Shown piece after piece: positions 1-7,743 of a stretch of 51,455 nucleotides of DNA (within the stretch, counting starts at the first letter, position 1; the number at the start of each line of letters is the position of its first letter). The stretch is from assembly GCA_910587305.1 (NCBI GenBank), contig CAJUKV010000027.1, positions 1 to 51,455 of the forward strand, given 5' to 3'. A program made the translations under genes and the position numbers. The DNA is from an uncultured Lachnospiraceae bacterium. GTDB lineage: Bacteria; Bacillota; Clostridia; Lachnospirales; Lachnospiraceae. The notes beneath the pieces were generated by a model that worked only from the letters and a program-made list of their open reading frames with translations, was not told the DNA's origin and made no database searches.

Positions 1-16
1 TGTAGAACCTGTTGTC

Positions 17-46
17 TCCCCCCGCATAGCAGGGGGATTTTTGTTT
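17..46 (+). terminator. Rho-independent terminator of a gene left of the window
   Basis: A C-rich arm (17-23), a short loop and a GGGGGA arm (32-37) are followed by a T-rich stretch (38-46). It would end plus-strand transcription entering from outside the window. Confidence 0.7.
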
Positions 47-107
47 CGCATGACTTCGTTTTTCGGAACACGAAAAACTACATCATACTCAACAGGCTAA
101 AGCCTAT

Positions 108-133
108 ATAAAAAGAGCAGGCAATGCCTGCTC
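108..133 (-). terminator. Terminator of the 37-residue ORF
   Basis: On the minus strand GAGCAGGC pairs perfectly with GCCTGCTC around a 3-nt loop (115-133) and is followed by TTTTT. It lies about 50 nt downstream of the small ORF at 181-294 and supports that ORF as a transcribed unit. Confidence 0.8.
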
Positions 134-180
134 CTGAAACTGCCCGCGGAATAAAAAGTTTAAAGCCACATATTTTCAGC

Positions 181-294
181 TTAGTCCTCAATGTCCTGAT
201 CCGCCGCTACGGCCGATACCACGGAGGATACTACGGATACGATAACCGCAATAATGATAATTAACAGTCCGCCGCCTAATATTACAAATCCCAT
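181..294 (-). CDS. 37-residue single-pass membrane protein, function unknown
   Basis: The ORF reads MGFVILGGGLLIIIIA at the start, then VIVSVVSSVVSAVA and ends ADQDIED. Nearly the whole chain is one hydrophobic segment with a short acidic tail, so it should be a single-span membrane peptide. A GGGGG-type ribosome site sits about 8 nt before the ATG, a TTGAAA-17-TACAAT promoter lies at 364-392, and a strong terminator follows. Having all three signals argues for a real gene although it is short. I do not recognise the family; a small membrane regulator, a toxin-like peptide or a structural peptide are all possible. Confidence 0.6.
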   Translation of the reverse strand: MGFVILGGGLLIIIIAVIVSVVSSVVSAVAADQDIED

Positions 295-297
295 CTT

Positions 298-345
298 AAT
301 TCCCCCATTCCTGCCAGCCGCCCTCAAATTGGGGCCGGGGCATAA
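298..345 (-). repeat. Leader repeat family 1, partial copy
   Basis: On the minus strand this segment carries the pieces CCCCAATTTGAGG and GGCAGGAATGGGGGAA just before the ATG of the small ORF. The same pieces occur in front of ecfT (3177-3308) and the GH2 gene (49318-49481). It supplies the ribosome site of the ORF. Confidence 0.6.
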
Positions 346-363
346 ATTTTTACCAACAAATGT

Positions 364-392
364 ATTGTACTAAATAAGCGGCGAATTTTCAA
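364..392 (-). promoter_or_regulatory. Promoter of the 37-residue ORF
   Basis: Minus-strand TTGAAA (387-392) and TACAAT (364-369) are separated by 17 bp. Transcription would start about 60 nt before the ORF at 181-294. Confidence 0.55.
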
Positions 393-727
393 CCATAAAT
401 ATTAAGGATTATTTTCCGATTGTATGATTCCTACATAGTATGATTCATTCGCACTCATAAAATCAGCTATTGTCCATGCAGCTTTGCTTCCGTCTCTAAA
501 TGTCTTCTGATATGTGTCCGGTTATCATAAGGTCTGTTATAACAACAGTTGTCCATATATGTTTTCATTATACTCTCGTTCTTCTTTAATTCTTTCCGGA
601 CATTAATAAACGATAGATTTTTCCTGTCAATATTATACCCTATTGTTCCAATACTCACAATCTATTTTTCTTTGTGAATCTCTCTTGTTTATTTATTATT
701 AATTAACAAAATATAAAACAAATCATA

Positions 728-755
728 TTGCAATTTTAAAGTAAACTGTTATAAT
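728..755 (+). promoter_or_regulatory. Promoter of the Cys/His repeat protein
   Basis: TTGCAA (728-733), a 16-bp spacer and a perfect TATAAT (750-755). The ATG is at 822. The stretch 395-727 holds no gene I can support. Confidence 0.65.
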
Positions 756-821
756 GAAATCAGACTTGATTCATTCGCATAAAAACAATTTGGATATGGA
801 TAAAAGAAAGGAAAGATTATC

Positions 822-1424
822 ATGTGGAAGAAAAGGGTTCTCATCGCAACGTTCATTGGCATTTTCTTTGCCGCTACTTTGACGCTTCCGGTATCCGCCC
901 ATCACGGCGGCGGGGGACATCATCGTAGGCAGCCCAGTCAGAGTCAGACCCAGAGTGCTCCCGTAACCTGTGGAGTTTGCCCGGTTGAAAACTGTACTGT
1001 CGCCGGAAGGCATACCCACGACGGCGCAACTTATTGCGGATATGCCCATGAAAATGGTATCTGTGACGGTTCCTGCGCCGCCCTGTGTACGGACGAGAAT
1101 TGCACCATTTCAGGAAGACACACGCACAACGGCACGGCTTACTGCGGATACGACCACGAAAACGGGTTCTGTAACGGTTCCTGCGCCGCTCTGTGTACGG
1201 ATCCCAATTGTACCGTTTCGGGCAGGCATACCCACAATGGCACAGCATATTGTGGATATCACCATGAAGACGGATTCTGCAACGGCTCCTGCGCCGCTTT
1301 GTGCAATGTTTCCAATTGTACTGTTTCAGGGAGGCACACACATAATGGCGTAGCGTATTGTGGATATGGCCACGAAAATGGTTTTTGCAACGGTTCCTGT
1401 GTTGCCGGTAATGTTTGTCATTAA
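822..1424 (+). CDS. Secreted Cys/His-rich protein with four 36-residue repeats
   Basis: Residues 1-26 are a signal peptide (MWKKR, a hydrophobic core, PVSA-HH). A His/Gln linker follows, then four tandem repeats of about 36 residues. Each contains NCT-x-SGRHTHNG, AYCGY-x-HE and NG-x-CNGSC. Every repeat carries four or five Cys and three or four His at fixed places, which suggests metal binding or disulphide-knotted modules outside the cell. The gene has its own promoter, an AAAGGAAAG ribosome site and a terminator, so it is a single-gene unit. The family is not one I can name and no catalytic domain is visible. Metal sequestration or a cell-surface structural role are inferences only. Confidence 0.85.
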   Translation: MWKKRVLIATFIGIFFAATLTLPVSAHHGGGGHHRRQPSQSQTQSAPVTCGVCPVENCTVAGRHTHDGATYCGYAHENGICDGSCAALCTDENCTISGRHTHNGTAYCGYDHENGFCNGSCAALCTDPNCTVSGRHTHNGTAYCGYHHEDGFCNGSCAALCNVSNCTVSGRHTHNGVAYCGYGHENGFCNGSCVAGNVCH

Positions 1425-1463
1425 TTTCGTTTTACAATTTCGTATATAGCTTGTTGTTCTCAT

Positions 1464-1499
1464 GTAACAGTTTGGCGAAAGCCGGACTGTTACATTTTT
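1464..1499 (+). terminator. Terminator after the Cys/His repeat gene
   Basis: GTAACAGTTTGGC, a GAAA loop and GCCGGACTGTTAC form a 13-bp stem with one mismatch, followed by ATTTTTA. It lies 40 nt after the stop codon and also separates this gene from the convergent truA. Confidence 0.85.
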
Positions 1500-1526
1500 A
1501 TATGCAATGGTGATGAATAACATATC

Positions 1527-2264
1527 TTACAAAAAATCATATCTTACCAGCGTCAGGCCGCAGGCCGGCGCCGTAGGTCCTGCCATCTGCCGGTTCTTTC
1601 CCTCTAAAATTGTCTTAACGGCATCCGGCTTTAAATTTCCCCGGCCCGCTTCCATCAGCGTTCCCGCAATAATTCTTACCATATTATAAAGGAAACCGTT
1701 GCCGCAGACTCTTATGACAATTTCGTCCCCTTCTTTTTCTACCGTAAGCTCGTAGATTGTCCTGACCGTGGACTCCACAACCGCGCCGGCCGCACAGAAG
1801 CTTTTAAAGTCATGCTCGCCTTCGAGGTAAGCCCCTGCCTGCCGCATTTTTTCCACATCTAACGGAACATAGGTAAAATGGGCATATAATCTTTTGGTTG
1901 GAATGGGAAAACGTGTATTTAATATTCTGTACTCATAAGTTTTACGGCTGCTGCAGTGTCTTGGGTGGAAATCGGCTTTTACCTCCTCGGAGCTTTGGAC
2001 TCTGATGTCCTCGGGCAATCTCTGGTTTAAAGCATAGGAAAGCTTTACCGCCGGAATGCGGGTATCCGTATCAAATACCGCCACATTGCACAGAGCATGG
2101 ACGCCGGAGTCTGTTCTGCTTGCCCCAATCACCTGAATCTCTTTTTGTAAAAGCGCACTCAAAGCTTTGTTTAACTCTCCCTCTATGGTGCGGCTTCCCG
2201 GCTGGAGCTGCCAGCCGTGATAGGCTGTGCCATCATAGGCAACCACAAGCTTTACTCTTTTCAT
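1527..2264 (-). CDS. truA: tRNA pseudouridine synthase A
   Basis: TruA converts uridines 38-40 of the tRNA anticodon arm to pseudouridine in the cytoplasm. The 245-residue length is normal for the family. The start VKLVVAYDGTAYHGWQ is the family N-terminus, GASRTDSGVHA carries the catalytic Asp at residue 52, and NMVRIIAGTL plus GLTLVRYDF are the C-terminal signatures. It is the last gene of an ecfA1-ecfA2-ecfT-truA run on the minus strand, a common order in Firmicutes. A gap of 100 bp separates it from ecfT. Nothing looks broken. Confidence 0.97.
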   Translation of the reverse strand: MKRVKLVVAYDGTAYHGWQLQPGSRTIEGELNKALSALLQKEIQVIGASRTDSGVHALCNVAVFDTDTRIPAVKLSYALNQRLPEDIRVQSSEEVKADFHPRHCSSRKTYEYRILNTRFPIPTKRLYAHFTYVPLDVEKMRQAGAYLEGEHDFKSFCAAGAVVESTVRTIYELTVEKEGDEIVIRVCGNGFLYNMVRIIAGTLMEAGRGNLKPDAVKTILEGKNRQMAGPTAPACGLTLVRYDFL

Positions 2265-2364
2265 AATCCTCCTGCCCTATGCCTGACCCGAAAAAAACGA
2301 AACCAAAATTTTGCTGTCTTGCGCAAAACTTCGATGTCAAACCCATAAGGGACCGCATAAGTTT

Positions 2365-3174
2365 TTACCATAAAATCTTTCCGCACACCACGCACAACAC
2401 CAGGTAACAAAATACTGCGCCATATGCCAGCCCGTCTCTTTTTTTATAAATCAGGGGCTTCATTTTGGTTCGGTGTTCGCCGCCTCTGTAGCATCTGGAC
2501 TCCATTGCCATTGCCAAATCGTTGGCTCTTCGAAACGCCGATATGAACAGAGGAACCAGCAGGGGAACCAGGCTTTTCGCCTTCTTAATCAGGTTTCCGG
2601 TTTCGAAATCAGCCCCCCTTGCCATCTGGGCCTTCATAATTTTATCGGTTTCCTCCAGCAAAATAGGGATAAAGCGCAGGGCGATGGACATCATCATGGC
2701 TATCTCGTGAACGGGCACCTTAAGCGCTCTCAAAGGGCCAAGCAGCTTTTCCATACCGTCCGTGAGCTGGTTGGGCGTTGTGGTAAGAGTCATCACAGAG
2801 GAGCCCATCAAAAGAAACACAAGGCGCACGGCCATAAATACCGCCTGCCGTATCCCTTCTTTGGTAATCTGTAACTTCCAAAAAGATACCACCACTTCCC
2901 CGGGCGTCAGAAACAAATTAAAAATCAGCGCTATCAAAAGCAAAAACAAAATTGATTTCATTCCTCTGACCATAAATTTCACGGGAACCTTAGATAGTTT
3001 GATCACCAGCGCCAAAAAAAGGCCGGCCAGCAGATAGCCCACAATATTATCTACAACGAAAAGTGAAATGATATAACACACCGTCGTCACCAGCTTAACC
3101 CTCGGGTCAAGCCTATGTATAATGGAGTCTGTCTGATAATATTGTCCCAGCGTAATATCTCTTAGCATATTCAT
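2365..3174 (-). CDS. ecfT: ECF transporter transmembrane scaffold EcfT
   Basis: EcfT is the membrane scaffold that couples the two EcfA ATPases to exchangeable substrate-binding S-components in energy-coupling-factor vitamin transporters. The 269-residue protein starts DITLGQYYQTDSIIHRLDP, a family signature, and has five or six hydrophobic spans. The two coupling motifs are visible: AQMARGADF (about residue 186) and ESRCYRGG (about residue 229). The ATG at 3174 is used; an in-frame ATG two codons later is an alternative. A repeated leader (3177-3308) stands in front of the gene, so it may be made separately from ecfA2 despite the operon order. Confidence 0.96.
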   Translation of the reverse strand: MNMLRDITLGQYYQTDSIIHRLDPRVKLVTTVCYIISLFVVDNIVGYLLAGLFLALVIKLSKVPVKFMVRGMKSILFLLLIALIFNLFLTPGEVVVSFWKLQITKEGIRQAVFMAVRLVFLLMGSSVMTLTTTPNQLTDGMEKLLGPLRALKVPVHEIAMMMSIALRFIPILLEETDKIMKAQMARGADFETGNLIKKAKSLVPLLVPLFISAFRRANDLAMAMESRCYRGGEHRTKMKPLIYKKRDGLAYGAVFCYLVLCVVCGKILW

Positions 3175-3176
3175 CC

Positions 3177-3308
3177 CTCATTCTTGCCGGCAGTCCTCAA
3201 ATTGGGGCCGGCACAAATTTGTTATGTAAAAAATTTATTTTTCACATGGTCCTCCATGCTTCCAACGCCCTCGAATTGGTGCCGGGCACAAGTTTACCTT
3301 GTGAAAAA
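3177..3308 (-). repeat. Leader repeat family 1, two tandem units before ecfT
   Basis: On the minus strand two units are read towards ecfT. Each contains a near-palindrome of the type GTGAAAAATAAATTTTTCAC followed by a piece similar to CAAATTTGTGCCGG and CCAATTTGAGG. The distal unit ends GCATGGAGGA, the proximal one GGCAAGAATGAGGG just before the ATG. The same arrangement, also doubled, precedes the GH2 gene at 49482. Confidence 0.75.
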
Positions 3309-3353
3309 TTTTCAGAGGCCAAAGGCGCACTTTTTTCTCTCTGTTTTTGCACA

Positions 3354-4202
3354 TCATATCTTTAACGCGTCAAGAATGGCTTTCTTTGCTTCCTCTATGG
3401 TGATAATATCCGTATCCACAGGAAAACCGTTTCTTTTCAGTTCCTGCATAATGTAAGTCACCTGCGGGGCTGCAAGGCCGACCTCCTCAAGCTCTTTATA
3501 ATGACGAAAGACTTCTCTGGGCTCATTGTCAAGCATAACCTGTCCCTTGTTCATGACAATGATTCTGTCCACATATTTCGCCACATCCTCCATACTGTGC
3601 GAGACGAGGATTACCGTCATCCCTGTCTCTTTGCGCAGATTGGCGATTTGATCTAAAATCTCATCCCTTCCCTTAGGGTCAAGTCCCGCCGTGGGCTCGT
3701 CTAAGATAAGAACCTCCGGCTGCATGGCAAGAACGCCTGCAATGGCCACTCTCCTTTTTTGCCCTCCGGACAAGTCAAAGGGCGACTGATAAAAATATTC
3801 ATCCTCGAGTCCCACTTGCTTTAAGGCCGCATAAGCGCGCAGCTCCACTTCTTTTTTGTCCAGTCCAAGGTTTTTAGGGCCGAAGCAGACGTCCGAAAAG
3901 ACGTCGATTTCAAACAGCTGGTGCTCCGGATACTGAAAGACGAGTCCTACCTTGCTGCGCAGTTCCTTCTTATTATAATCACTGTCATGAATGTCTGCGC
4001 CATTATAATAAATATTGCCGCTTGTGGGCGCAAGCAATCCGTTCAGGTGTTGTACCAGCGTAGATTTCCCTGAACCGGTATGTCCTATCAGGCCAATAAA
4101 CTGCCCGTCCGGGATTACCAGATTAATATCTTTAAGCGCCGCAAACTCCATGGCCGTTCCCGCTTCGTATATATGATTAACATGATCTAAAATAATTGAC
4201 AT
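3354..4202 (-). CDS. ecfA2: ECF transporter ATPase EcfA2
   Basis: One of the paired ATPases of the ECF module. The 282-residue protein has Walker A GHTGSGKST near residue 37, the Q-loop in VGLVFQYPEHQLF, the signature LSGGQKRR, Walker B VLILDEPTAGLDP and the H-loop LVSHSMED. The start is taken at 4202 (MSIILDHV). A longer reading frame exists, but its extra residues (VPQARLAVCGG) come from a dispersed leader repeat that also precedes the DUF4430 gene, so they are unlikely to be protein. The ribosome site GGGGGTAT inside the repeat is 5-6 nt before this ATG. Confidence 0.95.
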   Translation of the reverse strand: MSIILDHVNHIYEAGTAMEFAALKDINLVIPDGQFIGLIGHTGSGKSTLVQHLNGLLAPTSGNIYYNGADIHDSDYNKKELRSKVGLVFQYPEHQLFEIDVFSDVCFGPKNLGLDKKEVELRAYAALKQVGLEDEYFYQSPFDLSGGQKRRVAIAGVLAMQPEVLILDEPTAGLDPKGRDEILDQIANLRKETGMTVILVSHSMEDVAKYVDRIIVMNKGQVMLDNEPREVFRHYKELEEVGLAAPQVTYIMQELKRNGFPVDTDIITIEEAKKAILDALKI

Positions 4203-4286
4203 TTTTATACCCCCGCATACCGCAAGCCGTGCTTGAGGTACTGCCACCGATAAAGAGTTTGGAAGTTTACTTCCAAACCTGCCTCC
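4200..4286 (-). repeat. Leader repeat family 2 before ecfA2
   Basis: An 87-nt leader ending in the ecfA2 start codon. It holds a perfect 10-bp stem (GTTTGGAAGT/ACTTCCAAAC), a second stem (CAAGC..GCTTG) and the ribosome site GCGGGGGTATAAAA. By hand alignment 74 of 87 positions match the leader of the DUF4430 gene at 47005-47091. Confidence 0.85.
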
Positions 4287-4332
4287 ATGGGTCAGGAGAA
4301 CATGCCCGCATGTTCATCTGGCCCTCATCCAA

Positions 4333-5199
4333 TCAATGACCCTTACGCCGTCTTATGGCGGTGAGGGACGCAACCAGTTCTTTATAAGTTAAAATACCTG
4401 CCGGGATGGAAAGGCCGCTTTTGCGAAGCTCGTGGGCAAGCAATGTGACCTGCGGCACATCCAGACGAAGGGACTTTAATTTATCCACCTGGCTGAAAAT
4501 TTCTTTTGGGGTTCCCTCCATGGCAATCTTTCCTTTATCCATCACAAAGACCTTGTTGGCGTAAATGATTTCTTCCATGTAATGGGTAATCAGGATGATG
4601 GTGATTTCCTCCACGTCGTTTAAAGCCCGCACGGCTCGTATGACTTCTTTTCGACCATTGGGATCTAACATGGCCGTTGGCTCGTCTAATACGATGCACT
4701 TCGGATGCATGGCTATCACGCCGGCAATGGAGACTCTTTGCTTTTGGCCGCCGGAGAGTTTATTGGGGGAATATTTTCTAAATTCGTACATTCCCACCGC
4801 TTTCAGGCTTTCCTCCACTCTCTGCCAGATTTCCTCCGTGGGGATGCCAAGGTTTTCCGGGCCAAAGCCCACATCTTCTTCCACCACCTGGCCGATGATC
4901 TGGTTGTCGGGATTTTGGAATACCATGCCTGCCTCCTGCCTGATATCCCACAGGTTTGCATCCTCGGAAGTGTCCTTTCCATCTACCCATACGGTTCCCT
5001 CCGTGGGGTAGTGGATGGCGTTGATGTGCTTGGCGAGGGTGGATTTTCCTGAGCCGTTGTGGCCGAGTATGGCTATGAAGTCCCCCTGATTTATCGTGAG
5101 GTTTACATCGTCTACGGCACGGGTGATCCCCTCTACGTTGCCTTCCTCGTCCCTTCTTATATATTCAAATATTAGATTTTTCGTTTCTACAATTGCCAT
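4333..5199 (-). CDS. ecfA1: ECF transporter ATPase EcfA1
   Basis: The first gene of the ECF block. The 288-residue protein has Walker A GHNGSGKST near residue 46, FQNPDNQI at the Q-loop, signature LSGGQKQR, Walker B IVLDEPTAMLDP and H-loop LITHYMEE. Together with EcfA2 and EcfT it forms the energising module shared by many S-components. The only S-component in this window is at 46017. In many Firmicutes this block follows rplQ and the ribosomal protein operon; here no ribosomal gene precedes it and a promoter and a MITE-like element lie upstream instead. Confidence 0.96.
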   Translation of the reverse strand: MAIVETKNLIFEYIRRDEEGNVEGITRAVDDVNLTINQGDFIAILGHNGSGKSTLAKHINAIHYPTEGTVWVDGKDTSEDANLWDIRQEAGMVFQNPDNQIIGQVVEEDVGFGPENLGIPTEEIWQRVEESLKAVGMYEFRKYSPNKLSGGQKQRVSIAGVIAMHPKCIVLDEPTAMLDPNGRKEVIRAVRALNDVEEITIILITHYMEEIIYANKVFVMDKGKIAMEGTPKEIFSQVDKLKSLRLDVPQVTLLAHELRKSGLSIPAGILTYKELVASLTAIRRRKGH

Positions 5200-5240
5200 T
5201 TTGATTTCCTTTTTGGTTTTTCCTGTTTTGTTCGCTCTAT

Positions 5241-5269
5241 ATTGTACAGGATATTGTTTTTATTTGCAA
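5241..5269 (-). promoter_or_regulatory. Promoter of the ecfA1-ecfA2-ecfT-truA block
   Basis: Minus-strand TTGCAA (5264-5269) and TACAAT (5241-5246) with a 17-bp spacer, about 45 nt before the ecfA1 ATG. Confidence 0.6.
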
Positions 5270-5310
5270 TAGAATGTGTTTTATCGTATGATTGAAAAGA
5301 ATAGGGAACT

Positions 5311-5525
5311 GGCCATCCGTCCGCTCGGAGCGAATAGAAATTCAGTCGTCACCGCGCTTTCGCTCTATAAAAACGCAGCAGACGCTAAGCACGAGCTTAA
5401 AAGCTCGGAAAAAACTTCGCTAAGCGCTGGCGTTTTTATAGCCAATAAGCTGGCTCGCGAAGCGTGACAGTGTTTGGTAGGTTCCTCCCCGAATTTCTAT
5501 TCGCTCCGAGCTATGTTTCTGGCTA
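5311..5525. repeat. MITE-like long inverted repeat
   Basis: Perfect 21-bp arms (5323-5343 and 5491-5511, beginning GCTCGGAGCGAATAG) enclose inner arms with the pieces CTATAAAAACGC and GTCAC..GCG that are also mirrored. The whole 215-bp segment could fold into one long hairpin. An open frame of 63 codons across it is a by-product of the repeat. A half copy lies at 14383-14453. Confidence 0.75.
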
Positions 5526-5673
5526 TCCGGTGAAAAGATAACAGCGATGAGGAACTTTTCATGCATTGGCTATGCGTTGCGCTGTGTTTCCGGTTACCCA
5601 TTGGGAAGTAACAATATAACGGCAAAAAGAAAGTATCTTTAAGATACGCAATTATCATAATAAGGAGATTGAG

Positions 5674-6735
5674 ATGAAAAAAGGGGTTGGAGCGTTTGTT
5701 TTTTTGGTTGTGATGATTATAGCTTGTTCTGTGGCTGTGAGGATGCTTGTGGGCGGGGAAACGCTCTCGGAATATGCGGAGGAGCATCCTGAAATTGCTT
5801 ATGCGGCGCCTAAGGTATCCGGCGAATCTGTGGAGGCAACTCCTTTGGTGGAAGGGTCGCCTTCTATGAAAAAAACGCCTTTTATGCAAGCGTCCCCTTC
5901 TGTGAAGGAAACACCTTTCGTGCAAACGTCGCCTTCCGTGGATGGGGCGGCATCTTCGGGGGCTGCGGATACGCCGGGAGAAATTTTAACGCCTGAGGGT
6001 GGGACGTTGCCTGTTTCTTCTCCTGTGACCGAGCAGGAATTCGTTCCGGTTGATGGGGAAAGTTCTGATAGTGTACATTATCAGGACGGCTTTTTTTATC
6101 AGCCTTTGACGGATGTGGTGATTGGGCGTATTACCGGGATTTCTTATCCGATTACCCAGACACGTGCTCCTCTTCTTTCTCTTAATGCGGTGAATGTGGT
6201 TCCCGATGATGAAGAGTTGGCGGTTGATTATGAGGATTTGCGTTATATGAATGTGCTTTATTATGATTTTGAGGGGCAGATGCGGACGGGGGAACTCATT
6301 TGCAATAAGGGAATTGCCCAGGATTTGGTTGAGATTTTTTATGAGCTGTATTTGAATGAATATCAGATCGAAAAAATACGGCTGATTGATGAATATGGTG
6401 GGGATGACACGGCTTCTATGTCGGATAACAATACTTCCTGTTTTAATTACAGGGTGGTGGACGGGACGAATAATCTTTCCAAGCACGCCCTGGGCTGTGC
6501 CATTGATGTGAATCCTTTTTATAATCCTTATGTGGTTTTTAACAAAAATGGCAGTGGGGAAACTTATATTTCCCCTGCAGGCAGTGAGAAATACGCTGAC
6601 CGCACGCAAAATTTCCCTTATAAGATTGATGAAACGGATTTGTGTTATAAGCTGTTTACCGCCCATGGCTTTACTTGGGGCGGGAATTGGAACTCCAGCA
6701 AGGATTATCAGCATTTTCAAAAGGTAGTAAAATAG
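5674..6735 (+). CDS. Membrane-anchored M15 family D-alanyl-D-alanine carboxypeptidase-like protein
   Basis: M15 peptidases trim D-Ala from peptidoglycan stem peptides outside the membrane. The 353-residue protein has one N-terminal membrane segment (residues 6-24), then a Pro/Ser/Thr-rich linker (about 50-105) with an imperfect repeat of the type SPSMKKTPFMQ, then the catalytic domain. Zinc ligands and active-site groups are seen as SKHALGCAID (His271, Asp278) and DYQHFQ (His347), with the GFTWGGNW block between. The linker would let the enzyme reach into the wall. It is a single gene with a GGAG ribosome site; the DUF89 gene follows 50 bp later. Confidence 0.88.
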   Translation: MKKGVGAFVFLVVMIIACSVAVRMLVGGETLSEYAEEHPEIAYAAPKVSGESVEATPLVEGSPSMKKTPFMQASPSVKETPFVQTSPSVDGAASSGAADTPGEILTPEGGTLPVSSPVTEQEFVPVDGESSDSVHYQDGFFYQPLTDVVIGRITGISYPITQTRAPLLSLNAVNVVPDDEELAVDYEDLRYMNVLYYDFEGQMRTGELICNKGIAQDLVEIFYELYLNEYQIEKIRLIDEYGGDDTASMSDNNTSCFNYRVVDGTNNLSKHALGCAIDVNPFYNPYVVFNKNGSGETYISPAGSEKYADRTQNFPYKIDETDLCYKLFTAHGFTWGGNWNSSKDYQHFQKVVK

Positions 6736-6786
6736 ATAATGGTTTGTTTTTTAGTGTTGTTATAAACGGAGAAAGGAGCTAAGCTC

Positions 6787-7680
6787 ATGCATGCAAGTTC
6801 AATGTGTATATCCTGTATTTTATCCAAGCAGGAAAAGTTAATCAGGCCCTTTGAGGATGAGGCGAAAAAGTCCCAATATTTGCATCAGGTTTTGGAAATT
6901 TTATATCGTGACGGGCAGACCCAGCAGGCCCCGTAGCTTGCCGCCCAAATTGACCGGTTATACAATAATTTTTGGGGCAATGTGGAGGATTACGCGCCGC
7001 AGAAGCAAAAATATAATCAACTGCTTCTCGGTCTGGAAAAGGAAATTACGCAAAAGATATATTCGGCGGAAGATCCTGTCAAAGAATGTATTAAGTATGT
7101 GTGCGCGGCAAATTATATTGATTTTTCCGCCGTTGAAAATGTCAATGAGGACACTCTGAAAAAGCTACTGGCAAAGGCGGCTTATGAGACGGTTCCGGAG
7201 GACGAATACGCTGCCTTTCTGGCGGATTTGGGCAGGGCTGCCTCTCTGGCTTATTTGACGGACAATTGCGGAGAAATTGTTTTGGATAAGCTTTTCATCA
7301 AATGTATGAAGGAAAGCTTCCCCCATTTAGAGATTACCGTCATTTTAAGGGGGGAGGATGTGATTAACGACGCTACTTTGGCGGATGCCCAGGAAGTGGG
7401 GCTTACGGATCTTGTCCCCTGCATTGGAAACGGCAACGGCGCGCCCGGCACTATTTTGGAGGAATTAAGCCCTCAGGCAAAGCAGATTTTATTGAACGCC
7501 GATCTGGTTATTTCAAAGGGGCAGGGGAATTTCGAAAGTCTGTACGAGGAAGGGCTTAACCCATATTATTTGTTTTTATGCAAATGCGAACTGTTTGTCC
7601 GCAGATTTGGATTAAAGCAGTTTGAAGCGGTATTTAAAAAAGAAGAAAGAATTAATATGAAGCATTCGTTTGTTTCTTAG
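6787..7680 (+). pseudogene. DUF89 family protein, interrupted by an in-frame TAG
   Basis: DUF89 proteins are metal-dependent phosphatases proposed to remove damaged metabolites. Reading starts at the ATG 6787 after an AGAAAGGAG site: MHASSMCISCILSKQEK, the usual Cys-rich N-terminus. Codon 50 (6934-6936) is TAG; the same frame then continues without a break to 7680 with DNCGEIVLDK, VINDATLADA and SKGQGNFESL, the conserved metal-site motifs. Total length without the stop would be about 296 residues, normal for the family. The neighbours of the stop (QQAP-LAAQI) look like intact family sequence, so a single CAG to TAG change is the simplest cause. It may be a true fresh pseudogene, a suppressed stop, or a sequencing error. 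Confidence 0.8.
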
Positions 7681-7743
7681 GAGCTTAGCAATGTGATTTT
7701 GCGCAAAATGGCAAAATTGGGGATTAAGAAACTTGGGGGAAAC

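Noticed and set aside
467..658. 63-codon frame on the minus strand opened by GTG
   Set aside because: Weak ribosome site, no recognisable domain and no clear terminator; could be real but is not supported by anything beyond its openness.
874..1353. Long frames on both strands across the Cys/His repeat gene
   Set aside because: They follow from the repeated DNA of the gene at 822-1424, which has signal peptide, promoter and terminator; the others have none.
4203..4247. Longer start of EcfA2 (VPQARLAVCGG)
   Set aside because: The same residues precede the DUF4430 protein (47008-47055), showing that they come from the leader repeat, not from the protein family.
5276..5467. 63-codon frame inside the MITE-like element
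   Set aside because: Frame arises from the inverted repeat; no ribosome site and no family resemblance.
6934..6936. Pyrrolysine or other recoding at the TAG of the DUF89 gene
   Set aside because: DUF89 is not a known pyrrolysine protein and no recoding signal or pyl gene is visible; a point mutation or read error is simpler.
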